DNA of 64,000 bases from Rhodotorula mucilaginosa (taxonomy: Eukaryota; Basidiomycota; Microbotryomycetes; Sporidiobolales; Sporidiobolaceae): NCBI GenBank assembly GCA_034406715.1, contig CP137879.1, forward strand, positions 1-64,000, read 5' to 3'. Numbering within the stretch: position 1 is the first letter of the stretch; every line of letters begins with the position of its first letter. Position numbers and translations under genes: made by a program. The notes under the pieces were generated by a model. That model was not told where the DNA came from. It did no database searches and saw only the letters and a program-made list of their open reading frames with translations. This document shows positions 32,301-42,515 of the stretch, piece by piece.

Positions 32301-33137
32301 CAAGCTCGCGAAGCTGCCGAAAAGCTCGCTGAACCGCCGCTGGATCGTGGTCAACGCAACCGGGGAGATGCTGCGGCGGAGGAGCAGCAGGAGCAGGAGC
32401 AGGAGCAGGAGGAGGAGCAGGAGCAGGAGCAGCAGGCGCAACGAGCGGCGCGACGGGAGGCACGACGGGAGGCACGACGGGATGCACGACGGGAGGCACG
32501 ACGGGAGGCACGACGGGAGGCGCGACGGGAGGCACAAAGGGAGGCGCAGCAGCAGGCGCAACGACACCGGCAGCGACAAGAGCAGCGGCAACGGCAACGG
32601 CAGGCGCGGCAAGAAGCGCAAGCGGCTCACCTAGCCCGCATGCAGGCGCAGGCAGCCCAACAGGCGTACACGGCGCAGCAGCGGGCGGAGGCGGCGGAGC
32701 GGGCTTATGCTGCTCATCAACAAGCGCAGGCGGAGGCGGCGCATCGGGCGTACGTGGCGCAGCAGCAGGCGTACATGGCGCAACGTCAAGCGCAGGCACA
32801 TGCAGCGCGTCGCGCGTACGTTGCGCAGCAGCAGTGGCAAGCGCAGCAGCGGGCGCAGGCGACGCAGGAGCAGGCGTATGCTGAGCAGGTGCGGGCGCGG
32901 GAACTAGCGCAGGAACGAGCGCAGGCAGAGGCGCAGCAACGAGCGCATGTTCAGGCGCAGCAACGCGCTCGGGTGCGGGCGCAACGACAAGCGGTGGCGG
33001 AGGCGGCAGCGCAGGCGCAGGAACGGGCGGAAGCGCAGGCGCGGGAGGCTGCGAACTGGCATGCCGCGATGGCGAACGCCCAGAACGCGATCAACAACGT
33101 CTGGGCGAGCTTTTCTGGTGTGTGGAGGGGTTGGTGA
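29344..33137 (+). CDS. RBR E3 ubiquitin ligase, RNF216/TRIAD3-like, with a frame break
   Basis: RBR ligases pass ubiquitin through a RING2 cysteine. Ten exons are supported: 29344-29505, 29584-29752, 29818-30646, 30720-31021, 31118-31273, 31349-31428, 31499-31656, 31728-31827, 31899-32098 and 32160-33137. The N-terminus is disordered, with acidic DDSDDSDD repeats, then LLNEAIAQVLLLFPDVLPSH. RING1 is ECQCCFDDI then CADGHLFCKTCAAANA. The IBR is CPFCPYACFIESKM then FRCMRAECRKVSCRQCKLE. RING2 is IKNCPKC, then KQDGCNKMTCSNCRIYWCHR, then CGEQITGYEHFADENYGG. Order and spacing match RNF216. Exon 9 is 200 bases although both ends are phase 0, so one base is missing between PKC and KQDG (about 32016-32024). 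The C-terminal 300 residues are an Arg/Glu/Ala/Gln coiled coil with RREA repeats. The exon 9-10 intron is GC-AG. Confidence 0.88.
30179..30218 (+). repeat. Nine-base tandem repeat encoding (DDS)n
   Basis: The unit GACGATTCG recurs about four times in frame and encodes an acidic Asp/Ser tract in the N-terminal disordered region of the RBR ligase. Such tracts are common CK2 phosphorylation targets; that role is inference. Confidence 0.7.
32099..32159 (+). other. GC-AG intron in the RBR ligase gene
   Basis: The exon ends GAGCAG and the intron begins GCGAGT and ends CTCGCAG. The join gives CGEQITGYEHF, matching the conserved GYDHF of RNF216 proteins. No GT donor gives this reading. Confidence 0.8.
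32435..32545 (+). repeat. Twelve-base tandem repeat encoding (RREA)n
   Basis: About nine copies of a unit near GGCACGACGGGA lie in frame, some copies carrying a single change (GAT or GCG variants). They encode Arg-Arg-Glu-Ala repeats that would extend a charged single helix or coiled coil. Confidence 0.8.
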
Positions 33138-33569
33138 GTTTGGGAGGGTTGACTTGACGGTGGAGGACGAAGGATGGGGAGGAGATGAAAGAGGCTTGTT
33201 TCGCTTGTGTCGGGCATTACCAACTGGTGCGTGGACTCTTTCCTCCTTCTCAAGCACGCAATCCCAGCTCACCGCAGCGACCGTTTGTCCGCAGTCAATA
33301 TTCTGTTCTATCTATGTTGCTGCCACTCCCTACCGCTTTCGCAATTGCATTTCCAGAGTTCCATCACTACTCTTCGCGGCGGAGTCGTTTCGAGAGATTA
33401 GAGTGCAGCGTCAAAAGGGTAAACAGCCGCTGGCTATTGAGCGAGTGTAAAGGTTGATCTCGGGTAGGGCTACAAACGGTTTGAGAGCCGAGAAAGGGAT
33501 ACAAAAAAGTTCGGCGGCGAGAGACGAGCATGTTGACGAAAAGCGTCGAACGAGCGAAGGTGAAGCGTT
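33138..33569. other. Convergent 3' region, RBR ligase and SUR7-type gene
   Basis: Nothing coding was seen in these 432 bases. Both flanking genes end here, so the stretch should hold two polyadenylation sites. Confidence 0.4.
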
Positions 33570-34733
33570 TTAGGCTTTAGAGGTACGGCCGGTGCAGCAG
33601 GCGCCGACGTAAGGGACGATTGAGAGGTAGAGAAGGGCGTTCGCGGACCAGAGAAGGGCCTGTGGAATTGCGAAGCATGTCAGACTCGAAATCTAAACAT
33701 TCGACCGGAAGCAAAGAAGAAACACGCACCAGCCCGTTGCCATAGTCGAGCGTGATGCCGACATCGACTCCATTCGCAGTGGCCGTGTCGATGGCGCTGT
33801 TCGCCTCCGAGTACAGGATCTGATACATGGCGAGTCCGGCCGAGAGAGCAAAAGCCGACACGACATTGAAAAAGGCGGCAAAGAAGAATCCGCCGCGGTG
33901 AGAAAAGAGGCCGAGGAGGGCGGCGAGGCCGGCGGTGATGGTGGCGGTCAGGATGACGATGCTCGCGCGGTTCGTGTAGAAATCGAGGGCTGGCGAAACG
34001 CGCGGGGGTCGTCAGTTGAATCGTCGCCAGCCAGCAAAACATGCCCAGAAGCAACTCACAATCGCTGACGGATAAGACCTGGTTCGGGAGGATCGACTTG
34101 AGCAAGTCCGAGTACTTGAGCGGGACGTCTTCCAAAAGGACCGCGGCCGGGTCGACGCCGTTGTTGACGCTGCTCGCGACGCAGTACGACCGAGGCGCAC
34201 CGAGGTCGCCGTTCGTGGCGCAGTACGACCAGAGACCCCATTCGTAAGTTTGACTGCGGGCGGGCGACAAGGATCAGCTCTGCCGCTTTCCAAATGAACA
34301 AGCGAAACAGCGCTCACCGGAGGCCACCGTGCAGGCTCTCGTTTGAGCTCTTGATAAAGTAGTCCTTGCCGATCGGCTGGGTACTGTACACGTCTGAGAA
34401 GTTGCCCGATCCCTCAATCGAGACGCCGTTTTGCCGCGCGGCGGAAGCGAGCGCCTTGGACACGCCGGCCGTGTCGATGGCAAAGATGCGGACGTGCCGA
34501 GGGAAGACGCTGGTGCCGAGTTGTCCGACCTGGGTGCATCGGTTACGGTTAGTCTTCCAGTATCGGATACGACAGAGGCATGAAGAGGAGCGCACCTGAC
34601 CAAAAATCATGAGAATCAAGGCGCTGTCCGGACGCATATCCTCAGTCAGCACGCGCGGCCTTCGAGTAACTTCGGGACAGTAGACTCACGCCCAGGCAAA
34701 GACGATGCCAAGACCGGCGCAGAAGTTGACCAT
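33570..34733 (-). CDS. SUR7/PalI-family plasma-membrane protein
   Basis: The start ATG at 34733 opens the first membrane segment, MVNFCAGLGIVFAW, which continues over an intron as AALILMIFGQ. The long extracellular loop has TSVFPRHVRIFAID, YEWGLWSYCATNGD, the paired cysteines typical of the family, and LLEDVPLKYSDLLKSILP. Three more membrane segments follow: NRASIVILTATITAGLAALL, FFAAFFNVVSAFALSAGLAM and ALLWSANALLYLSIVPYVGA. The protein ends CCTGRTSKA at 33570. The Trp-Gly-Leu-Trp-x-Tyr-Cys box in the loop and the four-helix layout are family hallmarks. SUR7 relatives mark eisosome domains; PalI relatives sense ambient pH. I cannot tell which applies. At least five introns. Confidence 0.85.
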
Positions 34734-35833
34734 CGTGCGAAAAGGTGAACGAGGCGAGGGAGGAAAACGGAGATTTGGATGTTCGCGAACGAGTGTAAGG
34801 GGTTCAAGGAATGTCGGATCGCCGGGAAGGCGGAGGCGTCGTGTTGGCAGAAGTCGTTATGCGTGTAATCTAGAGGCTTGTCCTGATCAACCACGCCGTC
34901 GACGCCGCTGCGGGGAGAGACGATTGAAGTCGAGCGTATCTGGTTGGCACGATAGCGACGGCACCCGCAACCGGGATGATGCTCACAGCCAAGCACAGCA
35001 CAAGCAGCAGCAAGCAAAGTAGGAGGTAGCAGAGACTCGAGCAAGCAAAGGCACGGCGAAAGTTCATCAGAGACTCGACCCGCCTCCTTGTTGCTGCAAT
35101 GGGAAAGTCCGAGCGGAGCGACGCGGACGAGACAAGGCCAGCCCTCGCGAGTCCAGCTCACCGTTCGCACCAGTCGTGCGTCTGGAGAGTCGTGCTGGAT
35201 TGCCGATCTATCGCTATGCAAAGCATCAGCTGTTCCTGCGGTCGTGCGCGACGTCGTCGTCGTCTCATCATCGCCTCAGCGCGGCTGGATCAGATGCGCG
35301 TGCCGATGGCGAACAGCCTGAGCGAAGGAAGCCTCAAGCCAGCCTAGCCGTCGAGCGAGCATAGCGCACACTTCCTTCGCTTGAGCGCATCGCCTGTGCG
35401 CAAGCGGCGGAGCAAGGCGAGCGGCGACGAACCGACTCGACTCGACTCGACTCGACTCGACGCTGATACCTCGATCTGACAGGACAGGACTTGCGTGTGC
35501 TAAGGCCCGAGGCGTGCAGGCTACTTCTAGCTCGGTCATATCGCGCACCGTCGCTTCTCGCCCTCGAAACGCTTCTGCTCGCTGCTCAGGCTTTGAAGAC
35601 GGGAGAGGCGGCCGACGCAGTAAAGTACAGCAGCGCTTTGCCGAGTCTCGGCCTTTAGGCAGTTCACCTTAAAGAAGGCGAAAGTGCCTATGCGGTGTGG
35701 CTGGAACCGCTTCGGCCGTTTGGGCCTCTTCAGTAGTCCGCGGACATCCCGCGACAGTCGCGCAACCGAGCTTGGTGCTTTCCCACGCCGTCGCTGCTCG
35801 CTTTGCCCCTTGACTCTCTTACTCACGACCAGC
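34734..35833. promoter_or_regulatory. 1.1-kb divergent intergenic region
   Basis: No gene was seen on either strand between the SUR7-type start (34733) and the hydrolase start (35834). The region holds both promoters and a pentanucleotide microsatellite at about 35434-35461. Confidence 0.45.
35434..35461. repeat. (GACTC)n microsatellite
   Basis: Five or more consecutive GACTC units lie in the intergenic region upstream of the metallo-hydrolase gene. Confidence 0.8.
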
Positions 35834-37365
35834 ATGGATCGTACCCTATCACTCACCTTTCTCGGGACAGGTTGCTCGAGCGCCAACCCGAGCACCAACT
35901 GTTTGCTCAAGCCCGATGAACGCTGTCCCGCTTGCGCCGACGCGTTCAAGCATCCGGAGACCAGTCCCAACGTCCGGTACAACACGAGTGCTGTTGTTCA
36001 GACATCCCACTCGTGTGAACAGGGCTCAAAGTGAGTCTTACCCTTGTTCTGCCAGTCACTCTGCTCGTCCGCGAAAAAAGCGGTTCTTGACGCACGCACC
36101 GCGCACGCCGGCAGGACCATCCTGATCGACTGCGGCAAGACTTTTCGCGAGAGCGTCTTCAAGTGGTTCCCGCAGCGAAACATTACCCGTATCGATGCGT
36201 TGATCCTGACTCGTGAGTTCTTTTCATCAAGCGGCCGCACCGGCACGAGAAAGCTGAGCTAACCCGATATCAGACGCCCATACCGACGCTTACGGCGGAC
36301 TCGACGATATTCGACCCTGGTTTCAGGGTGCCAAACCCCTCCAGGAACATCTCGACATCTACTGCACAAAGCTCACCCGAGACGCGATCTACGCATCGTT
36401 CCCGTGGTACTTCCCGAGCAAGAAAAAGTCGTCGGCTAAGCTGCCCGAGTTCATGTGGCAGTGGGTTCTGCTCTTGACCGCCATTCGCATATGCGTGTAA
36501 TGACCCGAGTCTTCCCTCAGCGTCATGCCGGACAACGACGACTGGAACATTTGCGGCGTAGTCTTCTCGCCTTTCCATTTCCACCATGGCAGGGTGGGTA
36601 AAACTACTACGCTTTGCAGAGCATTTCTGATTGACCATTCTGTGCTTTATGCGGCAGATGTCAAGTGAGTTCTGCGCTCAGCTCGGTGTGCGAGAACAGC
36701 TTTCCTTTTGCGCTGACTTTTGGCAGAGCTCGCCTTTTTGCAGCTGGATTCCCGAGGCAGAGTGGGCTCGGCTCGCCCAGAAAGTCGCTTTGCCGTCGCT
36801 AGACGGCCGCTACGACGACGAACGCCGACTCCCGCATCTGCAGCTGGCGATCCTCGACATCACGGGAGAGTTCCACGAATCTCCCGCGCACTTCAACCTT
36901 GGCCAGGCCATCCTGTGCTCGCGTCGACTCGGCGCGTTGAAGACTTATTTGACGGGTTTCTTGCATGGCTATACCCACAAGACATGGCTGGATTGGTGCA
37001 AGATGTTTCAGGACCGTCCCGGTGACGTGCCAAGCAGCAAGGACGAGAACCTACGCGACAAGCCACTCTGGTGGAAGCAACTCCAGGGAGACCGGCGTCC
37101 GGTCTCGCAGGCAAACTCGCGCAATCACAACCGGCAGTGGACCAAAGACGAGTTCTTCCGCCTCGCCCTCTCAAGCATCCGGCACTGGGAATCGGAAGCT
37201 GTTGGCAGCAACCCGTACCATCTACACTTGCACGGAAAACATGTCCGCCCTGCTTATGACGGGCTGACCATCGAGTGGCGCGAGTGGGGCACGGGCGAGC
37301 ACGGGCATTCAGCCCACGAGGATCGGATCGTGCGGGAGTACAGGCCGCAGCATGCGACCCTTTAG
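35834..37365 (+). CDS. Metallo-beta-lactamase-fold hydrolase (PhnP-like), paralogue 1
   Basis: The start is MDRTLSLTFLGTGCSSANPS, the first beta strand and glycine loop of the fold. A cysteine pair follows (DERCPACADAFKHPE), then VRYNTSAVVQT. Exon 2 gives TILIDCGKTFRESVFKWFPQ and IDALILT. The metal site is HAHTDAYGGLDDIRPWF. Exon 4 has VMPDNDDWNICGVVF and PFHFHHGR, then reads straight on to AFLIDHSVLYAADV. The final exon starts WIPEAEWARLAQKVALPS, then LQLAILDITGE and HFNLGQAILCSRRLGALKTY, ending at 37365. The His after HxHxD is replaced by Ala, as in paralogue 2. The fold resembles fungal PhnP-like putative hydrolases; the substrate is unknown. Four introns, phases consistent. Confidence 0.83.
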
Positions 37366-38278
37366 CCTTCCATCTTGGGCTTCCACTACATCTCCAGTTC
37401 CACCCTCTTCCTCCGTCTCTCTTCCTTCTCTCAGATGTAATGGGCTTAGCTCCATCATAATCAGAAATCGCTTGCCCGTGTCCGGCGACGCGTCTTCGGG
37501 AGGTCCGGGCTGGCACCCCTTTCGTCAACTTGTCGTTTTCCTCCTCGTAGTTGTCTTCTTTGTTCCATTCTTTCTTTTGTCCAGGTTGTGTCGATTGCTC
37601 AGTCAGAAGGCTATACTTACTGCGCGGTCTTTCCGTGACCGGAGATACAAGAACTACGAGCTCGTGATCGCAAGTTGCCCATCCCGAGATGTTGCTCCTC
37701 CAAGGCGGTGCGCCTTGCACGAGCAGCCGCCAGGATCACGGTCACCACCACGCAATGGTGATGAACATGATCACTTACAATGCAGGATGATCAAACTCCG
37801 TGTGCAGCACGTTCTCTGCAATGCAGCGCATCCAGGTCGAGCGTGCTCAAGTCGCGCGATGGCCAAGTAAGCAGCCGATTTTTGAACTTGGCCAAGCGTG
37901 AGCTATAGAAGTCGAGGTCGAAAGCTGCGAGTGTTGACACGAGCGCGCACACCGATATATGAAAGCGTGGGACGGAGCGGCGTCTCGACAAGTGCTTGAT
38001 GAAGCTGATCAGGGCGGAGTGGCGTTCAGCCGGACCACTTCGGACCGGGTCGCGAGAGGCATGCTGCTGGGAAGCGGGCTCTGTAGACTTGTAAGCAGCC
38101 ATTCTGGGCCTCAAAGGTCGAGGTCAAAGGCGCGTCGAGTGAGCGAGCGGTGGAGAAAAAGGAGAGGGACTAATCGAAAAGCAGCTGTAATGCCGATTAC
38201 AAATGCGGATCAATTTGGCCTCGCCCCCACTTTGTCGGCTCTTCGCTCTCTCTCTCGCAACTCGTTCTCGACTGAACG
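37366..38278. promoter_or_regulatory. Upstream region of the Snx3 gene
   Basis: No coding frame was recognised in these 913 bases. They hold the 3' end of the metallo-hydrolase transcript and the Snx3 promoter. Confidence 0.45.
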
Positions 38279-39383
38279 ATGGCGCAGCGCGGAGGAGCAG
38301 CATACGATCCTACGCACCCGTCCGACCCGGGTCTGATCGCCCCGTCGTCCGGCCACTCGCCCTTCGCGCGGCTGCCGCTCCCGGCTTCGTTCACCGCTTC
38401 GGCGTTCCCGTCCACCTCGAATACCTCGTCGCCGTACGTGACAGACCAGCCGAGATCTGCCCTGAATCGCACTTTTGGAGGAGGCGACTATGTCCCGCCC
38501 AACGGGAACGGCAAGGGCAAAGAAGTCGTGAGCCCGTCACCGACGACGACAGCGACAGGCGGCAAAGTACCGGAGCAAGGGGCGGCGGAACCGAGAGGAC
38601 AGACGCTCGAGGAGATGTACTCGGCTCCCGAAAACACGCTCGAGATTGAAGTGCGCGATCCGCAGACGAGGGGTGAGTCTTCGTCGTGACATTCTCTCTT
38701 TTTCGTTGGCCTCTGACGGCGAATTCCTTTGGGCTGACACCCTTCTCGCACCCAGAATTCGGCCGCAAGATGTACACCGACTACGAAATCATCTGCAGGG
38801 TATGTGATTCTCCCATCTCCGTACGGATCTCGGATCAATCTGGACGCACATGTGCCCCCCAACAGACCAACATCCCTGCGTTCCGAGTCAAGTACTCGTC
38901 CGTCCGGCGGCGCTACTCCGACTTTGAAGCCTTCCGCGAGATTCTCGAGCGCGAGTCTCAGCGGGTCAGCATCCCGCCCCTGCCAGGCAAAGTGTTTAGC
39001 GGAAGGTCAGTCCTCGGTCGCCGGTTTCTTTTCGTTTCTTCTTTTCTTGATCTCGCTGCCGGACTTGAGGCTGACCTCGGAGGGAACACCGCGAACGCTC
39101 GACAGCCGCTTTACAGACGAGATCATTGAGCAGCGCCGCGAAGGTCTCGAGCGCTTCCTCCAGATTGTCGCTGGACATCCGCTCCTCCAGGTGAGTCAGT
39201 GCAGTCTTCTGTTTGCACAACTACTTCTTGCAGCTACAGCAATCTGCGTTGATGTGCGCTCTCAGCTGTTTGGCGGTGCTGACTCGCAGAAATCTATACG
39301 CGTGTGCCTTTCGCTCGCAGACCGGCTCGAAAGTGCTTTGCGCTTTCTTGCAAGATCCGAGCTGGAACGCCGCCAACTACTGA
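38279..39383 (+). CDS. SNX3: Sorting nexin Snx3/Grd19
   Basis: Snx3 is a PX-domain protein that binds phosphatidylinositol 3-phosphate on endosomes and works with retromer to return cargo to the Golgi. The N-terminal 120 residues are disordered ([18 protein letters not shown]) and end [20 protein letters not shown]. The PX domain spans several exons: [89 protein letters not shown] and [20 protein letters not shown]. The RRYSDF and PPLPGK motifs and the RREGLERF helix are the lipid-binding elements of Snx3. The extended N-terminus is longer than in yeast Grd19. Five short introns. Confidence 0.92.
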
Positions 39384-39945
39384 AGAAGAATGCCAGTCCG
39401 ACTCGAGCACCTTCACGCATGCCCCCACACCTGGCTTACGGCACTACACCTCCCACTTTCGGAGTCGCGATTCCCCCATTCTTCGTTCGCTTGTGATCTG
39501 TCCCGTCGACGCACCAAGGCGTCGCTGTACAACGTACGAACCTGTAACCTCTCTTGCTCCTTCCGAGCCGTCATCCTCAAGCGGTCTGTCCCAAGAACAG
39601 CGAGCGGTTCCCGAACGACTGGCGAGGCTGCGCTGCTGAGCACGACGCCGGAAGCGATGCGAGCACGATGGCGGACGGCGAGGCGGTGCTCGCAAGTGCG
39701 GCAAGAGCACATGGCAAAGAGCCCCACAGACTGGCTGTCCGTCCAAGCACGTCCGGACGCGATAGGGGCGAGCAGCACGGACCGCCTCCGCGGACACCCC
39801 GAAATGCCCGTCCGTTCTGCTGGCCGCCCAAGGACGGACGACGTTGCTCTTTGCTCTCTTCCCACTCACACTCTGAGAAGTCACTCTAGATATCCGCTAT
39901 CTCAACGCTTCTATCTCTCTACGCTCACGCAAGGTCCATCTCGGG
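39384..39945. other. Gap between Snx3 and the unrecognised gene
   Basis: Frames are open on both strands, but none has codon bias or a recognisable motif. The promoter of the gene at 39946 should lie in this 562-bp stretch. Confidence 0.4.
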
Positions 39946-42368
39946 ATGGCATCGGCGTCCCAACACCGGGCGCTAGTTCCGGTTGCCCGCAATGCGCACA
40001 GTCCTTCCAACCCACGCCACAGTTTTGTAAGTCGGTGATGCGGCTTGATCTTTCATGGCCGCTCCGAAGCATCCTCTCCTACTTCTGCTGACTTTCGTCT
40101 GACTGGTGCAGTTCACAAAAGTCATTGGTGCAGACGAGGGCACGGCCGAGGCCAATGATCTGCTTCTTAGGTTCCTCCGGAAAATTGACGACGACTTGCA
40201 AGAGTTCACGCTCGGCATAAGTGAACGCGAACCCCAAAGACCAGACCGGACAAGCCACACATATCGTAAACTTGGGAAGTACACGCTCGGTGGAGGTTCA
40301 GGCACCGGTGAGTTCTTTTTGAGATTGTCCCACAGAGTGCATCAAAAAAACACCTAGCTGAAATGTTCTCCGAGTCTCTGCAGCTCAGGACCCAATCTTG
40401 GTTCATCTGTACGCCTACCCAATCAAGGTCCGCATGATCTGTTCCCGCGTACTTGAGGGGCGCAAATGGAGACCCCCCCTGCAGCCCAACGGACGGGAAG
40501 ACAAGACAGTTGTCATTTCAGGACCGACCTGTGTTGAGGAGCAGTACGGACATGGACGGTGGACATGGCCAACAGAACAGCTGGAGGCAGCAATGGCTGC
40601 TGGGAACGGATCTACGCACTGGCTGCAAGAACATGGAGAAAGAAGCGGAAGTGAGCGATTCTGTTCACGTAACTCTTCCAAGCTGTGGTAAACACTTGTG
40701 CTAATATGCGCTGCTCTTGGGTATACTTAGTCTATGGCAGCAACAACAGCTACTATAAGCTGCAGATCTCCGAGATTGCTAAAGTCTATACGGCAATCGG
40801 TTGCAGAAATGGCGCCACAGCTGTATGGTCAGTACACTTGCGGCCTTCACCTGTGTCTGATGCATTTTTGGGCGACCCACTGTTCAGCCTGGAGCTGCAC
40901 TACAAGCTAGAGTGCTCCAGCACCTCTAAGGGGCGACACGGGTGCCTCACCGCAATCCCGGTTCCGTCGCGGCGGTCGCGCCCTGCGCCAGCAGCCAGTT
41001 TATCTACGGCCGCGGCCGGGGCTGGTCTGCTCGTTTGCCCACAGCCACTTGAAGCCACTTCACGAAGCCGCTTGGTAAGGTGGCCTCGACAAAACAGTGT
41101 AAACAGTTGTGGCTGATCATGCTGCCCCCTTTTCTTCTTTGATCTTGCAGTTTGCTGAGTTCCCCATCAGCACACCGGAGCCAAATGACAGAACGATGTA
41201 CCACCTCCTTGCTTCCATTGACAGAGGATTGCAGCTGGTCACTTTGGGTCACCAAGTACGCACACTGCAATCACATACATTTCAGATCAGCGGCGGTATG
41301 GCAGAAGGTATGTCTGTTCTCTCCTTACTGTTTTTTTTCTGACCAGAACCAGAGCATCTTGGAGATGACCAACGCTTTACTTACCAGCCAATGACCCACT
41401 CGTAATCCGTCTTCGGTCCTACCCTCTTCGAGCGTGTTTGGTCACACATTCCGAGGGGCAGCATTCAGTCCAAGAACCAATCTTACTCCCTGTACCAGCC
41501 GCAGTCAAAGCGGGCCCAGTGCATATCTTTAAGCTGCCTGGACCCATGTGGCTCCGGCACCCCCGAGGGGACCTACTTCACACTCTCAAATGGCCGGTTG
41601 AATCCCCAACCCACCCAGAGAACCGAGACAGACGGCAAGCTTGGATTGAGCTTGTTGATGCCCATGACCTGCCTCTGGCCTGTGAGTGTCACACTGACTG
41701 TCACTATCAGTGCTCAAAGGTTTCAGCATGATGTACTGATCATGAAACCCGCTTTTCCAGTTCATGGCAAGAAGGGTACCGCATTCTGGGCCTTGATACG
41801 GCAGCAAAACATGGAGGTCTTCTCCGCAGACAACCCACCTTGCAAGAGCTGTTGGTTGATCCATATGTGGCCTGAGGATGGAGGACAACATACGCCAACC
41901 ACGGATCCGGCTTTCTGCATTGAATTGCAGTACGAGCTTGATTCTCACGGAAACAGCCAAAACCAACGTTCGGTGTTGGATCCGCAGCCCCGGTAGCCTC
42001 TGTCCCTTGTAATCCGCCCTGGAAGTATAGCACTGTGGACTGGCAAGAGAGATCAAACACTGCAAGCCAATACCCATCTAGAGTCTTGGCACTTTTGCAG
42101 GCTGCTCAGGTCTCTGTAGGCTCACACACACCACATTGAGCCCGAAATTCCAGCAGTCCCCGCCTCGTATTACTGTTCACTCCACTCCACTTCAGATGTA
42201 CACTTGCAGCATGGCATCTCCGCTGGGGAGACAGGAAAAGCCCTGATTGGGCTTGAAGCCAGCACTCGAGCAAGATACGTCTTTTTAACTTGCGATTCGA
42301 CCAATGTCAGCTTGGATGAGTGGGCCAACGCATGGCAGAAGTTGAGTCCGGACATCATTCTGTTGTAA
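39946..42368 (+). CDS. Unrecognised multi-exon gene with internal repeats, lower GC
   Basis: I do not recognise this protein. The ATG at 39946 (MASASQHRALVPVARNAHSP) starts a chain of phase-consistent exons: 39946-40026, 40112-40307, 40384-40427, 40485-40650 and from 40731 on. They read FTKVIGADEGTAEANDLLLR, DPILVHLYAYPIK, GPTCVEEQYGHGRWTWPTEQ and YGSNNSYYKLQISEIAK. Later segments include FAEFPISTPEPNDRTMYHLL, FWALIRQQNMEVFSAD and, after a possible TAG acceptor at about 42118, a final piece with GISAGETGKALIGLEAS and YVFLTCDSTNVSLDEWANAW, stopping at 42368. One module occurs twice: WSVHLRPSP then DPLFSLELHYKLECSST, and WLIHMWPED then DPAFCIELQYELDSHGN. Third-position GC is lower than in the neighbours. 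The middle exons (40.9-42.1 kb) are not settled, and another frame ends at 41996. Confidence 0.5.
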
Positions 42369-42515
42369 CGGGTCAGTCTGCACTGAAGGCAGTCAAAATA
42401 TATCGTACAGTAAGAATCCCATCCTTTACATTCAATCTTTCTCCTCCGAGTCGGCATTCCGCAACGCACACGCCGGCAGCACCCGCACAAGCTCCGGCTC
42501 AGCGAAACCAAAACC

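Noticed and set aside
32435-32545. Possible CRISPR-like array
   Set aside because: The units are adjacent 12-mers in coding frame with no spacers, and the host is a eukaryote.
32161-32799. Minus-strand Pro/Ala-rich open frame of 212 codons
   Set aside because: Antisense of the RREA/AQQ repeat region of the RBR ligase, which continues in frame from RING2.
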